Part shown: piece by piece, positions 57,472-64,000 of the stretch | How positions within the stretch are numbered: position 1 is the stretch's first letter | Layout: the number at the start of each line of letters is the position of its first letter | Assembly (NCBI GenBank): GCA_004172865.1 | Contig: SEBV01000006.1 | Coordinates: forward strand, 372,001 to 436,000 | Direction: 5' to 3' | Origin: Gammaproteobacteria bacterium | Lineage (GTDB): Bacteria > Pseudomonadota > Gammaproteobacteria > Pseudomonadales > Cellvibrionaceae | DNA: 64,000 nt | Translations under genes and position numbers: made by a program | Notes under the pieces: model-generated | What the model was told of the DNA's origin: nothing | The model's database searches: none | What the model saw: only the letters and a program-made list of their open reading frames with translations

Positions 57472-57891
57472 CATTGTAAGACTCCTTTCTAATATTTTAA
57501 AAATAAAATCTCCGTAATCGCAACCTGCTAAAAAGACATGCTAATAAATTACAAGGTTAACTAGAAATTTTTACCAGTGAAAGACAAAAAATTACAGCAG
57601 CAAATAGATCGAATTACTCTAAGAAAAACCTCACATCTCGCGCTAATGTTTTTTATTTTTTCGAAATTTTTAACGTTCTAAATTTAAAAATGCATCGTTC
57701 GATAACGTACATACGCACCAAGTCTTTTACTAGAAGCTTCTCCACTGCATTTGGTCTTTGTGTCGCGTTAAATCAACTTTAGTTAATGCATCAATGTTGT
57801 GCGATTCAAATCTCATTGGAATTCGTTTTAACAAGAAGCGTTTTCATTCACGTTAAACTAAATTCATTCACCCATTTTTTTGGAGATTTGT
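57472..57891. other. AT-rich upstream region of the catalase gene
   Basis: About 420 bp have no supportable ORF. It presumably holds the catalase promoter; I find no convincing -35/-10 pair or OxyR-type motif by eye. Confidence 0.5.
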
Positions 57892-60306
57892 ATGCCAAAC
57901 AGTAAAAAGCCAACCGTAAATATCAATGGCGCAGGGTCAATATTAAGTACCGTTTCCGGCCCTTCTACCGACGCGCTACCAAACAGCTTAGGTACATCTG
58001 ATCCGGTAAAAGATCGATTGCTGGAAAAAGCAGTCAGCGGAATTAAATTAGCAGCCGAGCGCACAAGCAACGAAAATAAATCGGGTGAATACGGTGAGGA
58101 GTCACGAACGCCGCAAGAAGGTGAAACTTATAAACCTGAATCACCTGCTGCGAGCGGAAGTACTTCGTCGGAAATTTTAGCGTCAGAAAAAGTTGGCAAT
58201 GGAAAACCTGATATTGGTGGCAACCCGACAGTGGAGGCGCTTGATCGCGTTCGTGTGGATAGTAGTGACCAGGTATTAACCACGAATCAAGGCGTGCCCA
58301 TTGCAGACAACCAACATTCATTAAAAATTGGTCTACGCGGCCCCACGGCGTTGGAAGATTTTATTCTGCGCGAAAAAATTACGCACTTTGATCACGAGCG
58401 AATTCCAGAACGCGTAGTGCATGCGCGCGGTTCGGCAGCTCACGGTTATTTCGAAGCTTATGAATCCTTAAGCGATTTAACTCGCGCAACTGTTTTTGCA
58501 GAAGGCGGCAAACGCACTCCAGTATTTGTACGTTTTTCTACAGTGGCAGGTGAGCGCGGTTCAGCAGATACAGTGCGGGACGTACGCGGTTTTGCAGTGA
58601 AATTTTATAGTGATGAAGGCAATTGGGATTTAGTGGGAAATAATATTCCCGTATTTTTTATTCAAGATGCGATGAAATTTCCAGACTTAGTTCACGCCGT
58701 AAAAGCAGAGCCGCATCATGCAATGCCACAAGCATCCAGCGCGCATGATACCTATTGGGATTTTGTTTCGCTTATGCCTGAATCAACACATATGTTGCTG
58801 TGGCAAATGTCCGACCGCGCGATTCCGCGCAGCTATCGCACCATGCAAGGTTTCGGTGTTCATACATTCCGCCTTGTAAATGCAGAAGGTGAATCCGTAT
58901 TTTGTAAATTCCACTGGACTCCGGTAGCGGGAACTCACTCGTTGGTATGGGACGAATCCGCGAAAATTATTGGCGCTGATCCTGACTATCATCGTCGTGA
59001 TTTATGGGAAGCCATTGAAGCGGGCGCATTTCCAGAGTGGGAATTAGGTTTGCAAATTTTCACTGAAGAAGAAGCTGAAAAGTTTTCATTTGATGTGTTG
59101 GACCCAACCAAACTCGTTCCCGAAGAACTCGTGCCGATTAAGCCAGTTGGCAAGCTAACATTGAATCGAAACCCCGATAACTTTTTTGCAGAAACAGAAC
59201 AAGTTGCATTCTGTACTGCTCACGTAATTCCCGGAATCGACTTTAGTAATGATCCTTTGTTACAAGGCCGTATCCACTCTTATGTGGACACGCAAATTAG
59301 TCGTCTGGGCGGCGCTAACTTTCATGAGATTCCCATTAATTCTCCCGTATGCCCAGTTCACAATAATCAACGCGACGGAATGCATCGCCAAGCGATTCAT
59401 CGCGGTCGCGTAAGTTACGAACCAAATTCATTGGGTGGTGGATGTCCTTTTCAAGCAGGCACGTCGGGCTACACAAGTTTTCCGCAACCTATTGCTGAAG
59501 ATAAAGTGCGCGGCAGCCCCGAATTATTTTCTGACCATTATTCGCAAGCGCGTTTATTTTGGGAAAGCCAAACGGATGTTGAGAAGTCACACATCATCGC
59601 TGCATTTCGCTTTGAATTGACGCGCGTGCAAGTGCTTGCGATTCGCAAACGCGTTGTGTCGTTGTTGGTGAACGTAAATCCCGTATTAGCACAAAGCGTT
59701 GCAGATGGTTTGGGAATTGAATTGCCAGCAGCTGCGCCGCTTGCATCTAACTTACCCATTCCGGAATTTACGCCATCGCCAGCACTTTCATTATTGTCTC
59801 GCCCCGGTGAAACTGGAATTAAAACGCGCAAAGTTGCGATCTTAGTGGCCAATGGTGTAGTTGCAACCGACGTTAAAACAATTTACGCAGAGTTACTAAA
59901 AGAAGGTGCTGTTCCACGTTTAGTAGGTGTGCAACTTGGGAAAATTACTGCTGAAGATAAAAGTACTTTGGATGTAGAAATTTCCCTTGAAGCAGGACCT
60001 TCGGTTTTATATGACGCAGTCATAATTCCAGACGGTGATGCGTCTATTAAACAACTGTTGCGAGATGCACATTCGCTCGATTTTGTTCGTCAGCAATATC
60101 GTCACTGCAAAGCGATTTTAGCGTTAGGTGCAGGCGTTGATTTATTGACGAAAGCAGATGTTCCAACGAGTTTGCCAGATGGTTCTGTTGATCAGAGTTT
60201 AATAATCGCTGAGAGTGCGCAATTGAAGAATGGATTAGCAGCATTTAAAACGGCACTTGCAGGACATCGTTCTTTCGCTCGCGAGACAGATCCACCAAGT
60301 GTGTAA
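57892..60306 (+). CDS. katE: Large-subunit catalase (HPII type)
   Basis: The 804 residues contain a heme catalase core (from about 145: [19 protein letters not shown], then [15 protein letters not shown] with the active His, [30 protein letters not shown]) followed by the C-terminal flavodoxin/GATase-like domain of HPII enzymes ([19 protein letters not shown]). It breaks down H2O2 in stationary phase. The N-terminal extension of about 140 residues, rich in Ser, Gly, Glu and Lys, is clearly longer than in E. coli KatE. The ATG at 57892 follows TTTGGAG; a TTG at 57880 is not needed. Confidence 0.95.
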   Translation: MPNSKKPTVNINGAGSILSTVSGPSTDALPNSLGTSDPVKDRLLEKAVSGIKLAAERTSNENKSGEYGEESRTPQEGETYKPESPAASGSTSSEILASEKVGNGKPDIGGNPTVEALDRVRVDSSDQVLTTNQGVPIADNQHSLKIGLRGPTALEDFILREKITHFDHERIPERVVHARGSAAHGYFEAYESLSDLTRATVFAEGGKRTPVFVRFSTVAGERGSADTVRDVRGFAVKFYSDEGNWDLVGNNIPVFFIQDAMKFPDLVHAVKAEPHHAMPQASSAHDTYWDFVSLMPESTHMLLWQMSDRAIPRSYRTMQGFGVHTFRLVNAEGESVFCKFHWTPVAGTHSLVWDESAKIIGADPDYHRRDLWEAIEAGAFPEWELGLQIFTEEEAEKFSFDVLDPTKLVPEELVPIKPVGKLTLNRNPDNFFAETEQVAFCTAHVIPGIDFSNDPLLQGRIHSYVDTQISRLGGANFHEIPINSPVCPVHNNQRDGMHRQAIHRGRVSYEPNSLGGGCPFQAGTSGYTSFPQPIAEDKVRGSPELFSDHYSQARLFWESQTDVEKSHIIAAFRFELTRVQVLAIRKRVVSLLVNVNPVLAQSVADGLGIELPAAAPLASNLPIPEFTPSPALSLLSRPGETGIKTRKVAILVANGVVATDVKTIYAELLKEGAVPRLVGVQLGKITAEDKSTLDVEISLEAGPSVLYDAVIIPDGDASIKQLLRDAHSLDFVRQQYRHCKAILALGAGVDLLTKADVPTSLPDGSVDQSLIIAESAQLKNGLAAFKTALAGHRSFARETDPPSV

Positions 60307-60322
60307 TCGTTAAAAAAATACA

Positions 60323-60359
60323 GACTGCTCATCTATGAAAAGTGAGCAGTCTTTTTTTT
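60323..60359 (+). terminator. Terminator of katE
   Basis: AGACTGCTCA pairs with TGAGCAGTCT, followed by eight T. Confidence 0.92.
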
Positions 60360-60385
60360 ACTTAATTTTTTGCAGATGCTAATAG

Positions 60386-61144
60386 ATGAATCATTCACAT
60401 CAAGGAATAATTAGAATAGGAACCAGCGGCATCGTTGTCCCCGGCACCAAACTTACTTTTCCAGAAGAATTCAAAGCTGGAAGTCGACTTCATTATTATG
60501 GCTCGCTATTTAACACATTAGAAATTAACAGTTCCTTTTATAAAATCCCGCAAGCAAAAACCTTTGCGAAGTGGGCGATTGAAGTACCCGATGATTTCAA
60601 GTTTACCGTTAAATGCTGGCGTGGTATCACGCACGCCAAGCAGCTTGATTTTTCCATGGCCGATATTGATTTATTTATGACGGCAATTGCATCATTGGGA
60701 GAAAAATCTGGTTGCTTATTAATTCAATTCCCCGCAAGTATTCATTTTCAACATATTCAGAAAGTAGAAAAAATTCTTGCGCGTATCACAGAGAAAAATA
60801 ACAACGAACAATGGAAGCTGGCCATTGAGTTACGACACCCAAGTTGGTACTGCGATGCAGCTTATGCGATGTTTCAAAAATATAGCGCTGCTGTAGTTAT
60901 ACACGATATGCCGGGATCAAGCACACCATCGGATGTTCCAGCTTCGAATCTAATCTATCGCCGATTTCACGGCCCCATAGGCAATTATAACGGCGGCTAT
61001 AGCGATGATTTAATTCACTCTTACGCCGAAGAAATTAGTAACTGGCACAAAACTATAAACAATATTTACATTTATTTTAATAATACGATGGGCTCTGCTC
61101 TACAAAATGCGCAATTGCTTCAGAAGCTAATCTCCGTACCTTAA
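60386..61144 (+). CDS. DUF72 family protein (YecE-like)
   Basis: This 252-residue TIM-barrel protein has IRIGTSGIV at the start, LFNTLEINSSFYKIPQAKTFAKWA, FKFTVKCWRGITH, LLIQFPASIHF, LAIELRHPSWY and YRRFHGPIGNYNGGYSDD, as in DUF72/YecE. The biochemical role of the family is not settled. The Shine-Dalgarno is weak. Confidence 0.92.
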   Translation: MNHSHQGIIRIGTSGIVVPGTKLTFPEEFKAGSRLHYYGSLFNTLEINSSFYKIPQAKTFAKWAIEVPDDFKFTVKCWRGITHAKQLDFSMADIDLFMTAIASLGEKSGCLLIQFPASIHFQHIQKVEKILARITEKNNNEQWKLAIELRHPSWYCDAAYAMFQKYSAAVVIHDMPGSSTPSDVPASNLIYRRFHGPIGNYNGGYSDDLIHSYAEEISNWHKTINNIYIYFNNTMGSALQNAQLLQKLISVP

Positions 61145-61450
61145 ATTATCTTGGATAATATCCGTAAACCTACCTAATCTTCGCTTAGATTCTTAGAAAA
61201 TTTTTTAATGACAAAAATTTCTGTGAATCCTAAATCACAAAATATGCCCCGCTTTTGGGCGCAATGATGAATTTAGCGGCACTATTCCACAAAATAAATT
61301 TAAAGTCGGATGGGCGCCCGGATTTTAAGTGGAACCTCAATAACGCCGGTCTATACTGTGAATCAACGCTCACGGCATCTTTGTATCCATTTTTAAAGAT
61401 TTACCCGCCACGCTATTCCGATGTATCAAACTTTGTATGAGGTTATTCAA
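61145..61450. other. Intergenic region upstream of the lyase-like gene
   Basis: A small hairpin (ATTATC-TTG-GATAAT) directly follows the DUF72 stop at 61145-61159, and a GCCC...GGGC hairpin lies near 61245. A 61-codon frame starting at 61255 has no Shine-Dalgarno and unlike composition, so I do not call it a gene. Confidence 0.5.
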
Positions 61451-62539
61451 ATGACCAGATTTTCGTCATTGAAACTATTTCACTTAATTATTCTGCCGCT
61501 GATATTAATTTCTGCTCAAGTCACTCATGGCGCTTCGCTGAGCGAAACTTATAAAAACGATGTGGACATCAGTAAAGATGCAAGCGTGTTGTTTAGTTCT
61601 GATTTTGAAAGCGACCTTACAGGTTGGTCGAATGTTAGCTGGGCCGACCCAGGAATCGCGACGCAATCCGAATTAATAAAAGTGATTAATTCGCCGACCA
61701 CTGCCAATGGTGGAAATAAATTTTTGGAATCTAAAGTCACTAAAAGCCAGCTCAAAGTGAACGGCGGGAGTTACCAATATATTTCAGCGCAGGTGCAACA
61801 TAAACTCTCGGCTCCCGCCGATACAATTTACGTTCGATTTTATACCCGCTATGTAGGCCTTACTGAAACACCACATCACTGGATTCGCGTCGCTGCGGGA
61901 AATGGTGCGGGCGGGCAATCAAATACACTTCCTAATGGCAATAGTGCATTTTGGTTTAACCTGGATCCTGATGACAGTGGCAATTTAAAATTCTATGCCT
62001 ACTGGTACAAAATGAAATCAGGCCGCTGTGAAAATGGCACTGCAATACCAGGTTGTGCTGGCGACCAAGGTTACACCTATTATTACGGCAACACGTTTAA
62101 CCCAGCCAATCAAACAGCATTTCCTCGCGACAAATGGTTTTGTATTGAATACATGGCAAAAGCAAATACAGTAGGTGCAAACGACGGTGAGTTAGCGCTT
62201 TGGAAAGATGACAAACTTGTGGGTGAATATAAAACGGGGACGCCGGTGGGACATTGGCGACGCGATGCGTTTTTGACTTTTGGTCAATGGTACAATCCTA
62301 CTACCTTTGGCAGCTATCCTTTTGAAGGTTTCAATTTTAGATCGTCAGCAAATGTAAAATTTTCGTATATCTCTGTAGATGCCTACTACCAGAGAGACAC
62401 TACAACCAATACAAACGCACCTGAAGCGCAAACTATTGACTACGACGACTTTGTTATTGCTAACAAACGTATTGGTTGCAAGGTGCCTTTAATGAGTCAA
62501 CCAAATCCTCCGTCCGACGGAAAAATAATTTATAAATAA
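61451..62539 (+). CDS. Secreted polysaccharide-lyase-like protein
   Basis: This 362-residue protein has a signal peptide cut after THG (about 26). The mature part looks like a single beta jelly roll: VLFSSDFESDLTGWSNVSW, LSAPADTIYVRFYTRYVGL, HHWIRVAAGNG, FPRDKWFCIEYMAKANT, DGELALWKDDKLVGEY and a closing DYDDFVIANKRIGC. This pattern occurs in secreted lyase or lectin-like proteins of polysaccharide degraders. I cannot name the family with certainty. The ATG at 61451 follows TGAGG; a longer frame from 61421 is unlikely. Confidence 0.72.
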   Translation: MTRFSSLKLFHLIILPLILISAQVTHGASLSETYKNDVDISKDASVLFSSDFESDLTGWSNVSWADPGIATQSELIKVINSPTTANGGNKFLESKVTKSQLKVNGGSYQYISAQVQHKLSAPADTIYVRFYTRYVGLTETPHHWIRVAAGNGAGGQSNTLPNGNSAFWFNLDPDDSGNLKFYAYWYKMKSGRCENGTAIPGCAGDQGYTYYYGNTFNPANQTAFPRDKWFCIEYMAKANTVGANDGELALWKDDKLVGEYKTGTPVGHWRRDAFLTFGQWYNPTTFGSYPFEGFNFRSSANVKFSYISVDAYYQRDTTTNTNAPEAQTIDYDDFVIANKRIGCKVPLMSQPNPPSDGKIIYK

Positions 62540-62553
62540 ATTTTTTCTTACAA

Positions 62554-62597
62554 CAAAAAATCCTAGAAACATTTATGGTTCGAGGATTTTTATTTTT
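62554..62597 (+). terminator. Terminator of the lyase-like gene
   Basis: AAAATCCT and AGGATTTT arms, with an internal mismatch, are followed by TATTTTT. Confidence 0.8.
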
Positions 62598-62716
62598 AGC
62601 TGCATATAAATTTAATAAACTGAATAACTAACAAACCTGCAATAAATAAGCTAGCAAGCGCACAGATATTTAATTTCGCCGCATGTAATCTAAATTTTTA
62701 CATGAGAGTCATAGTT

Positions 62717-64000
62717 ATGTTGTTACGACTTCAGCAACTTATCTTCGCAATAGGTATCGCTTCGCTAACGGCATGCGGTGGTGGCGGTGGCGATTCGGGA
62801 AATAACTCTCCCTCTCCAGTTCCTACAATGTCTTCCAGCTCCAGCAGCGCTGCTGCAAGCGCCGTCACTTCCTCAAGCAGCTCTCCATCAAATCAAAATA
62901 TTGCGGCGCCACAAAATATCAATGCTGTAGCTAGCAATGCAGCGGTCGCGTTAAGTTGGGACCCAGTAGTTGGCGCAACGTCCTATAATATTTTTTACGG
63001 GACCGAACCAAATATTTTGCCGCAGAATATTAGTACCTTTCAAAATGGAACTCGTATTCAAAATGCTACGTCGCCTTACAACGTAACCGGCCTACAAAAT
63101 AATACGTTGTACTATTTTGTGGTAACGGCGGTTAAAGATTCAGATGAAAGTACAGCCAGTGCCGAAGTTAGCGCAACGCCATCTGCCAATGACATTGCCA
63201 AGCAACCTACTCCGCAAGAAGTATTGGTGATTGAATTAATTAACCGCGCGCGGTTTGACCCTTCAGCAGAGGCAACTCGTTATGGCATTGGTTTGAATGA
63301 TGGCATTACCGGCACGCAAATTACTGCCGACAAAAAGCCTCCCGTTGCGCTCAACCTATTGTTGACCGATGCAGCACGAGTACACTCGCAATGGATGCTG
63401 GACGCCGATGTGTTTTCCCACACTGGAGCTAACAATAATTCTCCGTCTGACCGCATGATCGCGGCAGGTTATAGTTTTACTGGTTCATGGAGCAATGGCG
63501 AAAATATCGCCTGGGCAGGAACAACCGCGTCGACCATTAATTTGACGAGCTACGCTTTAACTCATCATGAAGGATTATTTAAATCTCCAGGGCATAGGGT
63601 AAATATATTGGGTACCAGTTTTCGCGAGTTGGGCGTTGGTCAAAAGCAGGGTTATTTTATGACGGATGGGAAAAATTATTTGTCATCCATGCTGACAGAA
63701 GATTTCGCTAAATCCGGGAACAGTTATTTTTTAACTGGCGTTGTTTACGCAGACTCAAATAACAACCAGTTTTATGATGTGGGCGAAGGCTTATCGGGCG
63801 TTACTATCACGACCAATGGAAAGTCCTATCCGGTTTATTCAACCGGGGCTTATTCAATTCCACTCGCTGTTGGAACTTACGATCTTGTAATCACCGGCAC
63901 ACCGCTCGCGGGCACACTTAATTACCGCGTACAAATTATCAACGCCAATATCAAATTGGATGTCGTTAAAACCGGCTCCACCGCAAGCGTAAAAACCTGG
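62717..64000 (+). CDS. CAP-domain lipoprotein with Fn3 module (partial, runs off window)
   Basis: An open frame of 428 codons continues past the window end. The ATG at 62717 has GAGAG upstream and gives lipobox SLTAC (Cys20) followed by GGGGG and a Ser-rich linker (to about 60). Residues about 62-150 resemble a fibronectin type III domain (AVALSWDPVVGATSYNIFYG, LQNNTLYYFVVTAVKD). About 165-305 is a CAP/SCP domain (ELINRARFDPSAEATRYG, HSQWMLDADVFSHTG, GENIAW, HHEGLFKSPGHRVNIL). It ends in an SdrD B-like region (YADSNNNQFYDVGEGLSG). The lipoprotein layout matches that of the glycoside hydrolase at 2285-5164. Confidence 0.85.
   Translation, partial: MLLRLQQLIFAIGIASLTACGGGGGDSGNNSPSPVPTMSSSSSSAAASAVTSSSSSPSNQNIAAPQNINAVASNAAVALSWDPVVGATSYNIFYGTEPNILPQNISTFQNGTRIQNATSPYNVTGLQNNTLYYFVVTAVKDSDESTASAEVSATPSANDIAKQPTPQEVLVIELINRARFDPSAEATRYGIGLNDGITGTQITADKKPPVALNLLLTDAARVHSQWMLDADVFSHTGANNNSPSDRMIAAGYSFTGSWSNGENIAWAGTTASTINLTSYALTHHEGLFKSPGHRVNILGTSFRELGVGQKQGYFMTDGKNYLSSMLTEDFAKSGNSYFLTGVVYADSNNNQFYDVGEGLSGVTITTNGKSYPVYSTGAYSIPLAVGTYDLVITGTPLAGTLNYRVQIINANIKLDVVKTGSTASVKTW

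Noticed and set aside
61255-61440. 61-codon plus-strand ORF before the lyase-like gene
   Set aside because: No ribosome binding site, no signal or motif, and it runs into the better supported start region of the next gene.

Overview
The window looks like chromosomal DNA of a free-living, polysaccharide-degrading gammaproteobacterium of the Cellvibrio/Saccharophagus group. Three things point there: the housekeeping gene order matches Pseudomonas and its relatives (proA-nadD-rsfS-rlmH-mrdA-rodA-mltB-rlpA-dacA-ybeD-lipB-lipA, and tsaD divergent from rpsU-dnaG-rpoD); several secreted proteins carry polyserine linkers behind lipoprotein signals; and there is a locus for sugars released by oxidative cellulose breakdown. 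I see no insertion sequence, prophage, integrase or CRISPR array.

Layout. 1-5164: the tail of a membrane transporter, osmC coupled to a PQQ-type sugar dehydrogenase, and a large surface glycoside hydrolase. 5280-6768: rpsT, then a MaoP/DUF413-like protein with a long histone-H1-like lysine tail. 6794-12368: a probable cellobionate (aldobionate) locus made of a GH94 phosphorylase, a GPH-family sugar symporter, a LacI regulator and a divergent gluconokinase, with a near-perfect palindrome between the two arms. 12491-22043: accessory and envelope genes, namely lipoproteins, a Gfo/Idh/MocA oxidoreductase, a DUF3857/transglutaminase protein, NDH-2, NhaA, an alkylguanine-DNA methyltransferase and a GNAT protein.

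22215-34364 is a minus-strand block for lipoate synthesis and for cell elongation and peptidoglycan (PBP2, RodA, MltB, RlpA, PBP5), together with ribosome maturation, NAD and proline genes. A DJ-1/PfpI gene is inserted between proA and nadD. 34636-38096 holds an envelope lipoprotein and a PepSY protein followed by a PhoP/PhoQ-like two-component system. 38286-45472 holds DegV, galE, a TorF-type porin, an EamA transporter with an elaborate upstream region (a stacked stem, an intrinsic terminator and a palindrome), cca, a CorA-type channel and a GNAT protein.

45685-54344 holds a secreted DUF3616 protein, folK-folB-tsaD, and the macromolecular synthesis operon rpsU-dnaG-rpoD followed by a CAU-anticodon tRNA. 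54345-64000 is an AT-rich accessory stretch with a thermolysin-like protease behind a structured leader, a large catalase, a DUF72 protein, a secreted lyase-like protein and a CAP-domain lipoprotein cut by the window end.

The most interesting items for follow-up are the leader RNA of the EamA transporter (42384-42609), the MaoP/H1 fusion (5941-6702), the aldobionate locus with its operator (6794-12368), and the leader of the protease (54840-55024).
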